Below are positions 1 to 10,710 of a DNA stretch of 64,000 nt, one piece after another. This stretch comes from Acinetobacter sp. HY1485. GTDB taxonomy: Bacteria > Pseudomonadota > Gammaproteobacteria > Pseudomonadales > Moraxellaceae. The position numbers and the translations under genes were made by a program. The notes beneath the pieces were generated by a model that saw nothing but the letters and a program-made list of their open reading frames with translations, had not been told where the DNA came from and made no database searches. The DNA lies in NCBI RefSeq assembly GCF_027568475.1, contig NZ_JANKZG010000007.1, forward strand, positions 44,347 through 108,346, read 5' to 3'. Positions within the stretch are counted from its first letter, which is position 1; each line of letters begins with the position of its first letter.

Positions 1-857
1 CTTGTATGTATGTACCATTAAACGGAACAGCAACCGTTTTAGAAATGCTTCGCGGAATTATTATTCAATCGGGTAATGATGCGTCTAAGGCAATGGCAGA
101 ATATGTGGCAGGTAATGAGGGTACCTTTGCCCAAATGATGAACCAAGAGGCACAAAGATTAGGGTTAACGAATACCCACTTTGTGAACTCAACGGGTTTA
201 CCTGCTGATGGTCACTATTCATCTGCAAAAGATATGGCTGTACTTGCACAACATATTATTCATGACAGTGCAAAATACTACCCAATTTATTCAGAAAAAG
301 AATTTACCTTTAATAACATTAAACAAGGTAACCGCAACCCACTGTTATATACAGATCCAAGTGTAGATGGCTTAAAAACAGGTCATACCAATGAAGCAGG
401 TTACTGCTTAACAACATCAAGTAAACGCGGTCCAATGCGTTTGATTACTGTCATCTTTGGTACACCTAGCATCAACGAACGTGCATCTCAAACACGTAGC
501 TTGTTGGCATGGGGTTATGCAAACTACGAAACCGTAAAAGTAAAACCTGCTAATGCACCACTTAAAAATGTTAAGGTTTGGTTTGGAACACAGAACGAAG
601 TCCCTGCCGGTTTAACCGAAGACTTCAATGTGACGATGCAAAAAGGACAAGCAAGTAACATTAAAACCGAACTTCAAGGTTCTCCAGAAATTAATGCACC
701 TCTTCAAAAAGGACAAGTGATTGGGAAACTTGTTGCCTCTTTAGATGGTAAAGTGATTGCTGAAAAACCTGTGGTTGCATTACAAGCAGTTGAAGAAGCT
801 GGTTTCTTTTCACGTATGCTTGACCATGTAAAACAATTTTTTAGCAACTTATTTTAA
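1..857 (+). CDS. dacC: D-alanyl-D-alanine carboxypeptidase, PBP5/6 type (5' end outside window)
   Basis: Low-molecular-mass penicillin-binding protein that trims the terminal D-Ala from peptidoglycan pentapeptides in the periplasm. The start and the SxxK catalytic motif lie left of the window. The second motif SGN and the third motif KTG are visible about 22 and 124 residues after the first in-window methionine. The later residues form the beta-rich PBP5 C-terminal domain. The last about 15 residues (FFSRMLDHVKQFF) look like the amphipathic helix that anchors this family to the inner membrane. The alignment with E. coli DacA/DacC as I remember it is collinear throughout. Which dac paralogue it is cannot be settled without the N-terminus. 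Confidence 0.9.
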   Translation, partial: CMYVPLNGTATVLEMLRGIIIQSGNDASKAMAEYVAGNEGTFAQMMNQEAQRLGLTNTHFVNSTGLPADGHYSSAKDMAVLAQHIIHDSAKYYPIYSEKEFTFNNIKQGNRNPLLYTDPSVDGLKTGHTNEAGYCLTTSSKRGPMRLITVIFGTPSINERASQTRSLLAWGYANYETVKVKPANAPLKNVKVWFGTQNEVPAGLTEDFNVTMQKGQASNIKTELQGSPEINAPLQKGQVIGKLVASLDGKVIAEKPVVALQAVEEAGFFSRMLDHVKQFFSNLF

Positions 858-923
858 GTAAAACGCATAGCATCCTTGACTTAAATTTCGTAAAATACGG
901 TTTTTAGGTCATGGTGCAATAAA

Positions 924-1403
924 ATGACAGCATGGACAACACCTGTCACTGTTGCCACAGTGATTGAACAAGACGGGCGCTATTTGTTGGTTGAAGAACA
1001 TACCTCACAAATGGTTCATACTGTGTTTAATCAACCTGCAGGTCACGTAGAATACGGCGAAACGCTCATAGAAGCGGCTATCCGTGAAACGCGTGAAGAA
1101 ACAGGACATGATGTCGAGATTGATCATTTAATTGGGGTATATACCTATACCCCACCTATGTGCCCAGACCGTACTTTTTTCCGCTTTTGTTTTTCTGCCC
1201 ATATTGTACAAGCACATCCAAATGCAACGTTGGACCCAGATATTTTGGCAACAACATGGATGACACTTGATGAGTTACAATATACGGCACGCGCGCGTAG
1301 CCCATTGGTCATAAAAGCAATGCAAGATGCTCAAGCAGGTCAAAAATTTCCCCTGTCTCTCATTTACGAGCATCATTCTCCTCAATTAAATTTGGATACT
1401 TAA
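924..1403 (+). CDS. nudJ: Nudix hydrolase, NudJ-like phosphatase
   Basis: Cytosolic Nudix hydrolase of 159 residues. A complete Nudix box starts at Gly40, with Glu46 and the R54-E-x-x-E58-E59 core that binds the divalent metal. The RSPL and FPL motifs near the C-terminus are shared with E. coli NudJ, which hydrolyses nucleoside di/triphosphates and hydroxymethylpyrimidine pyrophosphate. It sits 5 bp before mnmA, the same order as in E. coli (nudJ-mnmA-hflD-purB), which supports orthology. The Shine-Dalgarno is weak. The exact substrate here is inferred from the family. Confidence 0.88.
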   Translation: MTAWTTPVTVATVIEQDGRYLLVEEHTSQMVHTVFNQPAGHVEYGETLIEAAIRETREETGHDVEIDHLIGVYTYTPPMCPDRTFFRFCFSAHIVQAHPNATLDPDILATTWMTLDELQYTARARSPLVIKAMQDAQAGQKFPLSLIYEHHSPQLNLDT

Positions 1404-1407
1404 CCCT

Positions 1408-2532
1408 ATGCAACAACGTGTCATCGTCGGTATGTCTGGTGGTGTAGATTCTTCTGTTTCTGCTGCACTGTTACTTCAACAAGGTTATCAAGTTGAAGGG
1501 CTTTTCATGAAAAATTGGGAAGAAGATGACGGTACAGAATATTGCACCGCATTAGAGGACCTTGCAGATGCACAGGCAGTTGCTGATAAATTAGGGATTA
1601 AATTACATACTGCTAATTTTGCAATGGAATATTGGGATCGTGTTTTTGAACATTTCTTAGCTGAGTATGCAGCGGGACGCACACCAAACCCCGATATTTT
1701 ATGCAATAAAGAAATTAAATTTAGAGCATTCTTAGACCATGCCCTCACCCTTGGTGCAGACTTTATTGCAACCGGTCATTACACTCGCCGTGGCGAAACA
1801 CAAACTAACAGTAAGGGCGAAGAATACGCTCCGTTGTTACGTGGTGCAGATCAAAATAAAGATCAAAGCTATTTTTTACATGCCGTTCATGGGCGCGAAA
1901 TTAATCGCACCTTATTCCCTGTTGGTGAAATTGAAAAACCAGAAGTACGTCGTATTGCAGCCGAACTAGACCTTGCAACTGCCAAAAAGAAAGATTCAAC
2001 AGGTATTTGCTTTATTGGTGAGCGTCGTTTTAACGACTTCTTAAAACAGTATTTACCTGCTCAACCGGGTAAAATTGTACTAGAAACAGGCGAAGAAGTT
2101 GGCGAACATCATGGTTTAATGTACTACACACTTGGACAACGTGGTGGGATTGGCTTGGGTGGTTTAAAACAGGCACAAGAAGGTGCATGGTTTGTCTTAT
2201 ATAAAGATTTAGAAGGAAATCGCTTAGTGGTTGGTCAAGGACATGAAAACCCACTTATGCAAAGTACCACACTTTGGAGCCAAGCCATTGATTGGGTTGC
2301 AGGTGAACAAGCGATTCCAGAAGAAGGATTACGTTGCACTGCAAAAACACGTTATCGTCAGCCAGATCAAGCTTGTACTGTATTTAATCACGAAAATGGT
2401 GTAAAAGTGGTATTCGATGATGCACAACGTGCTGTTACGCCAGGACAAAGTGTTGTATTTTATCAAGGCGAAACGTGCCTAGGTGGTGGTGTTATACATC
2501 ATACCGATGCACCTACCCCAAGTTTTATATAA
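1408..2532 (+). CDS. mnmA: tRNA-specific 2-thiouridylase MnmA
   Basis: Adds sulfur to C2 of uridine-34 in tRNA-Lys, -Glu and -Gln, taking the sulfur from the Tus relay. The 374 residues match the family length. The N-terminal PP-loop SGGVDSS is at residues 10-16. The catalytic cysteine pair is Cys99 (in NPDILC) and Cys201 (in STGICFIG). The C-terminal third is the beta-barrel domain. It follows nudJ by 4 bp and is followed 17 bp later by hflD, so the genes are probably cotranscribed. ATP-dependent adenylation of U34 is family knowledge; the motifs are seen directly. Confidence 0.97.
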   Translation: MQQRVIVGMSGGVDSSVSAALLLQQGYQVEGLFMKNWEEDDGTEYCTALEDLADAQAVADKLGIKLHTANFAMEYWDRVFEHFLAEYAAGRTPNPDILCNKEIKFRAFLDHALTLGADFIATGHYTRRGETQTNSKGEEYAPLLRGADQNKDQSYFLHAVHGREINRTLFPVGEIEKPEVRRIAAELDLATAKKKDSTGICFIGERRFNDFLKQYLPAQPGKIVLETGEEVGEHHGLMYYTLGQRGGIGLGGLKQAQEGAWFVLYKDLEGNRLVVGQGHENPLMQSTTLWSQAIDWVAGEQAIPEEGLRCTAKTRYRQPDQACTVFNHENGVKVVFDDAQRAVTPGQSVVFYQGETCLGGGVIHHTDAPTPSFI

Positions 2533-2549
2533 AAAAGGAATCGTTAGGC

Positions 2550-3287
2550 ATGGTTGATCTACCCTTTCAACAGCCTCAACACTTAACCGTTCGTCAAAAC
2601 AGGGCACTTGCATTAGCAGGTGTCTTTGAAGCAGCACAAGTAACACATATGACTGCAATGACAGGACTACAAAGTGTAGGTGAAAGTGGCAACTTTTATT
2701 TTGAGCAACTTATTAAAGCCAGTTTAAACATTCGACCAAGCCAAAATAATCATGTACAAACGCTACAATTTTTTAGACAACTTACTGATTTATCTTTAGG
2801 CTTACAGGTCTTAGAGCAGAGTATTCAACAACCCTTTAGTAGCTTACCTAAAGGTAAAATTCCAAAACTTGCTCAAGCCAAACTCCCTATGACCTATGCG
2901 ATGTCACTCTTACAATTAGAAAAAAAAGTATATAGCAATCCTGAATTTGTAGAAAAAATTGAACAAACACAGCAAAAAATGCTTAAACAACTCTCTTTTT
3001 TTGATCAAGATTATCTACACCCAAGTTTAATTGCCAATTTGGCACAAACCTATGTAGAAACAGCAGGGCAAATTCAGCCACGTATTTTAATTAGAGGCAA
3101 CAGCCAAGCCTTTAAAGATGCCAACCATACCAACCGTATTCGTGCTTCGCTATTTACAGGATTGCAAATGGCACATTTGTGGCGACAACTTGGCGGTCGT
3201 TCAATGCAACTGATTTTTGGGAAACGCAAAATTTTACAAGACGTTCAAACCATTGCGCATATGCAATATCGTTTACTTGAAAATTAA
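2550..3287 (+). CDS. hflD: HflD family high-frequency lysogenization protein
   Basis: A 245-residue, mostly helical cytosolic or membrane-peripheral protein. In E. coli, HflD antagonises lambda CII; its housekeeping role is unclear. Identification rests on the conserved position between mnmA and purB and on the typical segment around [15 protein letters not shown] near the N-terminus. The frame is open further upstream, into mnmA. I chose the ATG at 2550 because an AAAAAGGAA ribosome-binding site lies just before it and the family begins here. No enzymatic motif is visible. Confidence 0.9.
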   Translation: MVDLPFQQPQHLTVRQNRALALAGVFEAAQVTHMTAMTGLQSVGESGNFYFEQLIKASLNIRPSQNNHVQTLQFFRQLTDLSLGLQVLEQSIQQPFSSLPKGKIPKLAQAKLPMTYAMSLLQLEKKVYSNPEFVEKIEQTQQKMLKQLSFFDQDYLHPSLIANLAQTYVETAGQIQPRILIRGNSQAFKDANHTNRIRASLFTGLQMAHLWRQLGGRSMQLIFGKRKILQDVQTIAHMQYRLLEN

Positions 3288-3323
3288 GCGTAATTTTGTT
3301 CAGGTGTTTTACACCAAATCTAA

Positions 3324-4721
<1,398 letters not shown>

Positions 4722-4724
4722 ATT

Positions 4725-5861
4725 TTATTGGCAAGGTGATTCGTCACCTTGCCGATTAAACCGATCTAAAGCAAATAATGACAAATCAAATTCAACTTCT
4801 TTTCCTAATGCGCGCTCAGCTAGCAACCATCCTAAAACACTGACAAACTTAAATCCATGTCCACTTAAACCTGTTATAACTTGAATATTTTGCCCAATCC
4901 AATCAATAATAAAATCTTCATCAGGCGACATATCATAAGAACAAGATGCACCGTAATGGCATTGACCAACACCTAATAAATGCTGTTTCAAAAGCGGTGT
5001 AACCGGTTGGGCATCAGACTGTGAATAAGCGAACTGCTCATCAGATGTTTGTATTGGCTCACCACCATCATGACGTCCTATTTTGATCGTTTTGTGATTT
5101 GCAGGAAAACCATAATAGGTTGAATGATCTTTCAACTGTATAGCAAATGCAGGAAATCCGTTTTTTTCTTGCAATATAGAATTTTTTATTTCAAACCACT
5201 CAAATACCTTACGAACAGGTTGTATAGGTAATGTTGGTAACAGTTGTTTGACCCATGTTCCTGCACAAACAACAACCTGTTTTGCATAATAGGTTTGGTT
5301 TTGAGTAGTAATTTTAACGCCCAATTTAATTTGTTCAATACGTTGTACCTCACAATTAAATATCTGCTCTACATTATGTTCTTTTGCTTGTTCAATATAA
5401 GTTTTTACAATATTTTCAGAGTATAAGTACCCTGCTTGGGGTTCAAATACTGCCGCATAATCTTCATCAAATTGCCATGCTTGCCAACGTTTTTTTAGTT
5501 CTTGCGCTGTGTAGAACACAGTTTCTAAATTGTATGTTTATGCAGATTTTAAAACATTTTTTAAGAAAACAGAGTGCTTAGGCGCAATGTTGACCATGCC
5601 ACATTGAGAAAAGATGGGTAAGTTTGTCAGCTGTGCCAATTCATTCCATAACGTTTGTGCTTTAAGCAATAGAGGTACATATTTTTCGACCTCTGCATAA
5701 GCATGTCTAATAATTCGTGTTTCACCATGATGTGTACCTTGTTGATGCGGTGGCAAATCACGATCAAACTCAATCACAGAAGCACCCGATAAAGAAGCAT
5801 AATAACCTACGGCTGAACCAACCGAACCACAACCAATCACTGCAACATCGTATATCTTCAT
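4725..5861 (-). pseudogene. solA: N-methyl-L-tryptophan/sarcosine oxidase-like flavoenzyme, interrupted by an in-frame TAA
   Basis: FAD-dependent amine oxidase of the SolA/monomeric sarcosine oxidase family. It starts with the dinucleotide-binding GCGSVGSAVGYY motif and the PPHQQGTHHGETRIIRHAY block typical of SolA. The frame runs 377 sense codons, against 372 in E. coli SolA, but codon 108 is TAA (5538-5540). The codons on both sides stay in the same frame and align with SolA, so this is a nonsense change and not a frameshift. The downstream half keeps CAGTWVKQLLP, PDEDFIID and ITGLSGHGFKF. A GTG at 5519 could restart translation but would lack the FAD-binding N-terminus. Probably inactive, unless the TAA is a sequencing error. 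Confidence 0.88.
4730..4753. terminator. UUCG-loop hairpin between convergent purB and solA
   Basis: A 10-bp perfect stem closed by TTCG, lying inside the last codons of solA and 9 bp after the purB stop. There is no long T-run after it on the + strand, so it may act as an RNA-stability hairpin and not as a classical terminator. Confidence 0.5.
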
Positions 5862-6006
5862 TTACCCTTACCAAATGTCTATTTTTAAAACAAAGTGAGC
5901 TTTCGCTTTTTATGCAAATTGCTAGAATGCGCCTACATTATTTGCTGTCAGTAAAAAGCACAAGTGTGCAATGCAAATAATGCATCACAGAAAAAAGGAT
6001 AATTTA

Positions 6007-7155
6007 ATGAAATTACGGAACATTCTTCTCTCAAGCGCAATTGGTCTTGTAACATCTATTACAGCGAACGCTGCAAACTTAACTAGCCAGCCTTATGGTA
6101 CAACACAAGATGGTAAAGCAGTTGATATCTATACCATGACCAATAAGAACGGTGTATCTGTTTCTTTTATTAGTTTTGGTGGTGTTATTACAAAAATTAT
6201 TACACCTGACGCAAAAGGTAATAAAGAAAATATTGTACTCGGTTTTGATGATTTAAAAGGTTACGAAATCACAGACACTAAAGAAGGCATTCATTTTGGT
6301 TCGCTTATTGGACGCTTTGCTAACCGCATTGGTAACGGACAATTCACACTTGATGGACAAACCTATAATTTAGAAAAAAATAATGGACCCAATACACTAC
6401 ACAGTGGCAACCCAGGTTATGACAAACGTATTTGGGCAGTAAAACCTATTGTGAGCAAAGGTTCTACAGTAACAGCATCTTTAACACTAAACAGTCCAGA
6501 TGGCGACCAAGGCTTTCCAGGAAACTTAGCTGTAGAGGTGATTTATAGCCTATCAGATAGCAATGAATTTACAATTCAATATAAAGCTAAAACAGATAAA
6601 CCAACTGTTGTAAACTTTACTAACCATAGCTACTTCAATTTAGCAGGTGTAAAAAACAGCCCATATGGTGTGTTAGACCAACAGATTTGGTTAAATGCAG
6701 ATCGTTTTCTTGTAACGGATAGCAACTCTTTACCGACAGGTGAAATTGTACCTGTAAAAGGCACACCATTTGACTTTACTCAACCAAAAGTTGTTGCAAA
6801 AGACATTCGTCAAGCAAATCAACAACTCGCATATGGTTACGGTTACGATCAAACTTGGGTCATTAATAAAGGTAAAACAGCACTACAACCTGCTGCACGC
6901 GTAGTCGATCCTAAATCAAAACGTACTTTAGAAATTGCAACCACAGAGCCGAGTATCCAGTTTTATACAGCGAACCACTTACATGGTAACGTAATGGGCA
7001 GAGATGGTACGCTTTACCGTCAAGCAGATGCTTTAGCGCTTGAAACACAACATTTCCCTGATAGTCCAAATAAAGAAGCTTTCCCTTCTACCCGTTTAGA
7101 CCCAAATCAAACATTTGATAGCAAAACAGTTTTAAAGTTTGGTATTCAAAAATAA
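6007..7155 (+). CDS. mro: aldose 1-epimerase (mutarotase), secreted
   Basis: Interconverts alpha and beta anomers of aldoses such as glucose and galactose. The first about 22 residues are a classical signal peptide ending in ANA, so the enzyme works in the periplasm or outside; that matches the secreted Acinetobacter mutarotase. Conserved GalM features are [14 protein letters not shown], the active-site region [10 protein letters not shown] and the C-terminal [11 protein letters not shown], which carries the catalytic glutamate. The frame extends upstream, but ATG 6007 has the AAAAAAGGAT ribosome-binding site and starts the signal peptide. In Acinetobacter it could feed the periplasmic PQQ glucose dehydrogenase (inference). 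Confidence 0.95.
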   Translation: MKLRNILLSSAIGLVTSITANAANLTSQPYGTTQDGKAVDIYTMTNKNGVSVSFISFGGVITKIITPDAKGNKENIVLGFDDLKGYEITDTKEGIHFGSLIGRFANRIGNGQFTLDGQTYNLEKNNGPNTLHSGNPGYDKRIWAVKPIVSKGSTVTASLTLNSPDGDQGFPGNLAVEVIYSLSDSNEFTIQYKAKTDKPTVVNFTNHSYFNLAGVKNSPYGVLDQQIWLNADRFLVTDSNSLPTGEIVPVKGTPFDFTQPKVVAKDIRQANQQLAYGYGYDQTWVINKGKTALQPAARVVDPKSKRTLEIATTEPSIQFYTANHLHGNVMGRDGTLYRQADALALETQHFPDSPNKEAFPSTRLDPNQTFDSKTVLKFGIQK

Positions 7156-7161
7156 TTGATT

Positions 7162-7190
7162 AAAGATGCACATCATGTGCATCTTTTTTT
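7162..7190 (+). terminator. terminator of mro
   Basis: Perfect stem of GATGCACAT and its complement followed by seven T residues, just after the mro stop. Confidence 0.9.
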
Positions 7191-7284
7191 ATGATTTTAT
7201 TGTCCTATAAATAAAACAAATACTTCTAAAAATTCAGTTTAATAAAAAATACAGCATGATAATTTAATAAAAAGGAGAAATAGT

Positions 7285-7965
7285 ATGAAAATATATCACC
7301 ATCTTAATCGCGGACATGTCCAAACCTCATGGTTGGATAGCTATCACAGTTTTTCATTTGGACAATGGTATGATCCTTCTTTACTCGGTGTCAGTAGCTT
7401 ACGAGTAATTAATGAAGATACGATTGCACCTCATCAAGGATTTGGTACACATCCACATAAAAATATGGAAATTCTGACTTATGTCTTGGAGGGTCAACTT
7501 ACTCATCAAGACAGTATGGGTAACCACGGCATAATTCAAGCAGGCGAATGGCAACTCATGAGCGCAGGTTCAGGGGTTCAACATAGCGAAGTGAACCATA
7601 CAGATCAGCCTGTTCATTTGCTACAAATTTGGCTACATCCTAATGTTAGCAATGCTAAACCTAACTATCAGCAAATTCAGCTCAATGCAAAACAATTACC
7701 TAACCAATGGCATCTTATTATAGGGCTTCAAGCCCCTATGGAAATTCGCCAAGATGCAACCATCCGCGTAAATTTTTTAACACAAAATCAATTGACCATG
7801 ATTGATGCCACACATGGTTTAAGCTATGTGCATATCATTACAGGAAAAATCTCAGTAGATGGCGAAATACTGCATACAGGTGATGCGTTTGAAGTTTCAA
7901 AATTAACACAGGTACAGTCACTTGAAGATAGTCACTTACTTTGGTTTGATTTAGTGCACAATTAA
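7285..7965 (+). CDS. pirin family protein (YhhW-like bicupin)
   Basis: A 226-residue bicupin close to E. coli YhhW, which has quercetin 2,3-dioxygenase activity in vitro. The metal-binding cupin motif is seen in FGTHPHKNMEILTYVLEG (two histidines) and in SAGSGVQHSEVN (third histidine plus glutamate), all in the N-terminal half. A strong AAAGGAG Shine-Dalgarno sits 8 bp before the ATG. It is probably monocistronic, since mro ends in a terminator upstream. The physiological substrate is unknown for the family; it is often linked to stress responses. Confidence 0.92.
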   Translation: MKIYHHLNRGHVQTSWLDSYHSFSFGQWYDPSLLGVSSLRVINEDTIAPHQGFGTHPHKNMEILTYVLEGQLTHQDSMGNHGIIQAGEWQLMSAGSGVQHSEVNHTDQPVHLLQIWLHPNVSNAKPNYQQIQLNAKQLPNQWHLIIGLQAPMEIRQDATIRVNFLTQNQLTMIDATHGLSYVHIITGKISVDGEILHTGDAFEVSKLTQVQSLEDSHLLWFDLVHN

Positions 7966-7970
7966 ATGTC

Positions 7971-7999
7971 ATTCTGATATTATAGTCTTATATTAGACA
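7971..7999 (+). promoter_or_regulatory. res-like inverted site upstream of the recombinase
   Basis: A 29-bp imperfect palindrome centred near 7985. The left arm TTCTGATAT faces the right arm whose complement reads TGTCTAATAT, resembling Tn3-family resolvase half-sites. A further TTAGACA lies at 8006-8012, just before the recombinase start. Probably a binding and crossover site; not proven. Confidence 0.5.
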
Positions 8000-8015
8000 T
8001 AATACTTAGACAGCT

Positions 8016-8573
8016 ATGACAGGACAACGTGTTGGTTATATTCGAGTAAGTACAGTCGATCAAAATATTGAACGACAACTTGATGGCATAACCTATGATA
8101 AATGCTTTATTGATTATGCTTCTGGCAAAAATATAGAACGCCCAGAATTTAAAAATATGATGAACTATGTGCGAGAAGGCGATGTAATTGTCGTTCACTC
8201 GATGGATCGTTTAGCGCGCAGTTTAAAAGATTTAGTGGGTATTGTAGATGATCTTATTCAAAAAGGCATTGCCATTGAGTTTTTAAAAGAACGTATCACT
8301 TTTACAGCACAATCAACTGCCATGGACAACCTAATGTTGCAGTTAATGGGTGCATTTGCAGAATTCGAACGGTCTTTAATTTTAGAAAGACAGCGAGAAG
8401 GTATTCGACTTGCAGCAGCAAAAGGTAAATACAAAGGGCGTGCTAAAGCGCTTAAAAAAGATCAAGCGGAAGCGCTCAATTTGGCATGGCAGAATAAAGA
8501 ATACACTTCTAAGGCTGCATTAGGTAAAGCCTTTGGTATTACCCGCCAAACGGTTTACAAATACTTGAAATAA
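8016..8573 (+). CDS. serine recombinase, resolvase/invertase family
   Basis: A 185-residue small serine recombinase. The N-terminal catalytic domain shows GYIRVST with the nucleophilic serine near residue 12, the HSMDRLARSLKDL arginine motif, and the AEFERSLILERQREGI helix E region. The C-terminus is a Hin-like helix-turn-helix (KAALGKAFGITRQTVYKYL). These enzymes resolve cointegrates or invert segments. No transposase, inverted cassette or plasmid gene is adjacent, so it may be a solitary relic or act on the palindrome directly upstream. It is followed by a bidirectional terminator shared with tRNA-Ser. Confidence 0.93.
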   Translation: MTGQRVGYIRVSTVDQNIERQLDGITYDKCFIDYASGKNIERPEFKNMMNYVREGDVIVVHSMDRLARSLKDLVGIVDDLIQKGIAIEFLKERITFTAQSTAMDNLMLQLMGAFAEFERSLILERQREGIRLAAAKGKYKGRAKALKKDQAEALNLAWQNKEYTSKAALGKAFGITRQTVYKYLK

Positions 8574-8578
8574 AAAAA

Positions 8579-8602
8579 GCCCTAACATATGTTAGGGCTT
8601 TT
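8579..8602. terminator. bidirectional terminator between recombinase and tRNA-Ser
   Basis: Stem GCCCTAAC/GTTAGGGC with loop ATAT, flanked by an A-run on the left and a T-run on the right. Confidence 0.85.
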
Positions 8603-8609
8603 AAAAATT

Positions 8610-8700
8610 TGGCGGAAGCGGTGAGATTCGAACTCACGGTGGGCTATTAACCCACGTCGGTTTTCAAGACCGGTGCATTAAACCGCTCTGCCACGCTTCC
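8610..8700 (-). tRNA. tRNA-Ser (anticodon UGA)
   Basis: On the minus strand a 91-nt cloverleaf begins GGAAGCG and ends CGCTTCC-G-CCA, with the CCA encoded. The anticodon loop CTTGAAA gives UGA, and a long variable arm of class II type is present. The T-loop reads TTCGAATC. It faces the recombinase gene across a shared terminator. Confidence 0.96.
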
Positions 8701-8848
8701 AATGCCGACCATCATATAAAGATTTTTTTCTTTTGGCAAATACTTTTTCTAAACAAATGTTTTAAATGCTTAAATTTAAAGCAAAACTCATCTTGTTTAA
8801 GATCAAAACCTTTTTTAAATAAAATTCGTACTTTATTAGGAATAACTT

Positions 8849-9322
8849 GTGGCTCGTAAATTACTCACTGCTCAAGGCTATCAACGCCTACAAAATGAAC
8901 TAAATGATTTAGTACGTAAAGAACGCCCTGAAATCACTAAAATTGTCACATGGGCAGCAAGTTTAGGTGATCGGTCTGAAAATGCAGATTATCACTATAA
9001 TAAACGTAAACTCAGAGAGATTGACCGCAGAATCCGTTTCTTAACCAAACTTTTTGAAGTAGCACAACGTGTTGATTACCATGTCCAACAAGAAGGCAAG
9101 GTTTATTTTGGTGCGTGGGTAGAACTCGAAAATGATGATGGGAAGACTATATATTTTAGAATTGTAGGAGATGAAGAAATTTATGGACAAAAAAACTATA
9201 TTTCATTGCAATCCCCTATGGCAAAAAGCTGTTTAGGTAAGTCTGTAAACGATGAAATTACTGTTTTTACACCTCAAGGTAATAAAATTTGGTACATCAA
9301 TCGAATTTCTTATCCTGAGTAA
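8849..9322 (+). CDS. greB: transcription elongation factor GreB
   Basis: Binds in the RNA polymerase secondary channel and stimulates cleavage of backtracked RNA. Its 157 residues have the N-terminal coiled coil with the GreA/GreB tip (LGDRSENADYHYNKRKLRE, acidic residues included) and the C-terminal FKBP-like domain. The segment ERPEITKIVTWAASLG is diagnostic of GreB over GreA. Translation starts at GTG 8849; TTAGG lies just upstream and the protein begins MARKLLT. It is a single gene with its own upstream region. Confidence 0.96.
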   Translation: MARKLLTAQGYQRLQNELNDLVRKERPEITKIVTWAASLGDRSENADYHYNKRKLREIDRRIRFLTKLFEVAQRVDYHVQQEGKVYFGAWVELENDDGKTIYFRIVGDEEIYGQKNYISLQSPMAKSCLGKSVNDEITVFTPQGNKIWYINRISYPE

Positions 9323-9327
9323 AAAAG

Positions 9328-9356
9328 TTGACTTTTTATTTTGATCGCTATAATAT
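9328..9356 (+). promoter_or_regulatory. sigma-70-type promoter of the structured leader
   Basis: TTGACT at 9328-9333, 17 bp, then TAATAT at 9351-9356 (an overlapping TATAAT would leave 15 bp). It sits right after the greB stop and would start RNA near 9362, giving a leader of about 195 nt before the next gene. Confidence 0.55.
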
Positions 9357-9389
9357 TCGCGACCATGTTTATTTTTTGATTATTTTTTC

Positions 9390-9459
9390 ACCTATACCTT
9401 TTTAGGATGTGCTTGACATCTCGTATAGGTTCTCCTTTAAACCTTGTCATTTTAAATGA
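9390..9459 (+). ncRNA. structured 5' leader or small RNA element upstream of the MltF-like gene
   Basis: The outer stem ACCTATAC (9390-9397) pairs with GTATAGGT (9423-9430). It encloses an inner stem GATGT/ACATC (9406-9420). A separate hairpin GTCATT/AATGAC follows at 9445-9459. No known riboswitch is recognised. It could be a regulatory leader or the body of a small RNA. Confidence 0.45.
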
Positions 9460-9557
9460 CACCATGACTGCCCCCTCATATTTTTAGCCAACTAAACAGG
9501 TAAAGATTTCGTTTGTCTTTTACTTTTTGGGTAGTTATTGTCTGTCGCGGAGTCAAT

Positions 9558-10682
9558 ATGCACGGCAACTCATCGCAAGTTACAAGGCGCTCGCGCCTCA
9601 ATCACGCTTTTACTGTTCGTACATCTACATTTGCACTTGCACTTCTTCCCTTTCTTCCACTAAACGCTATTAATGCAAAAGATCCAGCAACCACACAATA
9701 TAGCAACGTGACGGAGCAAAAAAAGCTAACCGTTGTTGCAGTTAAAACACCGACCAATGTATTCAACAGCGGTCAAAATTTACATGGTTTTGGTTACGAC
9801 CTCATGCGTAACTATGCTAAAAATCTCAATGTTGAGTTAGATTTTAAAGTTGTTCCTGATAACAACACAGCACTTAATCTTGTGTCACAGGGCAAAGCTA
9901 ACCTTGCATTAACCAATGCATCAATGGAAAAAATTGAAGATAAACAACTCAATTTTTTCTCTGCTACGTGTGGTAATTTTAATGCATTACAAAAAAATGG
10001 TCTAGATACCAATATTAATTTGGTTGTTAAAAATGCAGATGATCCACTTGCTCAAACTGCCAGTGGCTTTATTTGTAATGCCAAAACAGATGGCTCTATG
10101 GATCATTTAGCTTCGTTTTACACACGTAATGCTGTTGATGACAATGGTTGGGATATTGTAGAGCAAGACCTCAAAAAGCGTATGCCAGTTTATAGAGCAA
10201 GCTTTAAGCAAGTTGCTCAAAAATATAATTTAGATTGGCAAATGCTAGCTGCTATGGGCTATCAAGAATCTTATCTTAAGCCAAACTCGGTTTCACCTAC
10301 TGGTGTGCGGGGTTTAATGATGCTAACCAATACTACTGCAAAGGCAATGGGTATCCAAAATCGGGATGACCCTAAACAAAGTATTCAAGGCGGTGCTAAG
10401 TACTATGACCAACTGTTAGGGCAATACCAAGAGATTCCTTTTCCTGATCGTAATTGGTATGCACTAGTAGCATATAATATGGGTCCTGGTGCGCTTGCAG
10501 GTATTCAAAAACAAATTGCGAAAAAAGGAAAGGATCCAAATGATTGGCTCAATGTATATGCTTATTTACAACGTCATCAGGTCACTAACTCTAAATATAA
10601 ACAAGCATTGCAATATGTGACACGTATTCGTGCTTATTTAGAGCATATTCAAGCTAATCATACCAACACCATTAATGTATAA
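9558..10682 (+). CDS. MltF-like membrane-bound lytic transglycosylase
   Basis: Murein lytic transglycosylase of 374 residues, with an N-terminal export signal (hydrophobic stretch about residues 24-42). Next comes a solute-binding-type domain (GFGYDLMRNYAKNLNVEL). The C-terminal SLT domain has its catalytic glutamate in AMGYQESYLKPN and the conserved SPTGVRGLMML and YNMGPGAL motifs. This two-domain layout is that of MltF. I chose ATG 9558, preceded by GGAG five bases upstream, over an earlier in-frame ATG. The gene stands alone behind a structured leader and ends in a shared hairpin. Confidence 0.9.
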   Translation: MHGNSSQVTRRSRLNHAFTVRTSTFALALLPFLPLNAINAKDPATTQYSNVTEQKKLTVVAVKTPTNVFNSGQNLHGFGYDLMRNYAKNLNVELDFKVVPDNNTALNLVSQGKANLALTNASMEKIEDKQLNFFSATCGNFNALQKNGLDTNINLVVKNADDPLAQTASGFICNAKTDGSMDHLASFYTRNAVDDNGWDIVEQDLKKRMPVYRASFKQVAQKYNLDWQMLAAMGYQESYLKPNSVSPTGVRGLMMLTNTTAKAMGIQNRDDPKQSIQGGAKYYDQLLGQYQEIPFPDRNWYALVAYNMGPGALAGIQKQIAKKGKDPNDWLNVYAYLQRHQVTNSKYKQALQYVTRIRAYLEHIQANHTNTINV

Positions 10683-10686
10683 AAAA

Positions 10687-10710
10687 GGCGAACTATGTTC
10701 GCCTTTTTTT
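10687..10710. terminator. bidirectional terminator, MltF-like gene / SCP2 gene
   Basis: Stem GGCGAAC/GTTCGCC with A-run before and T-run after; serves the two convergent genes. Confidence 0.9.

Noticed and set aside
1739..1969. 76-codon frame within mnmA
   Set aside because: Overlaps conserved mnmA sequence in another frame; no supporting signal.
5538..5540. Recoding of the solA TAA as a special amino acid
   Set aside because: Selenocysteine uses TGA and pyrrolysine TAG; no recoding element is seen, so nonsense or error is simpler.
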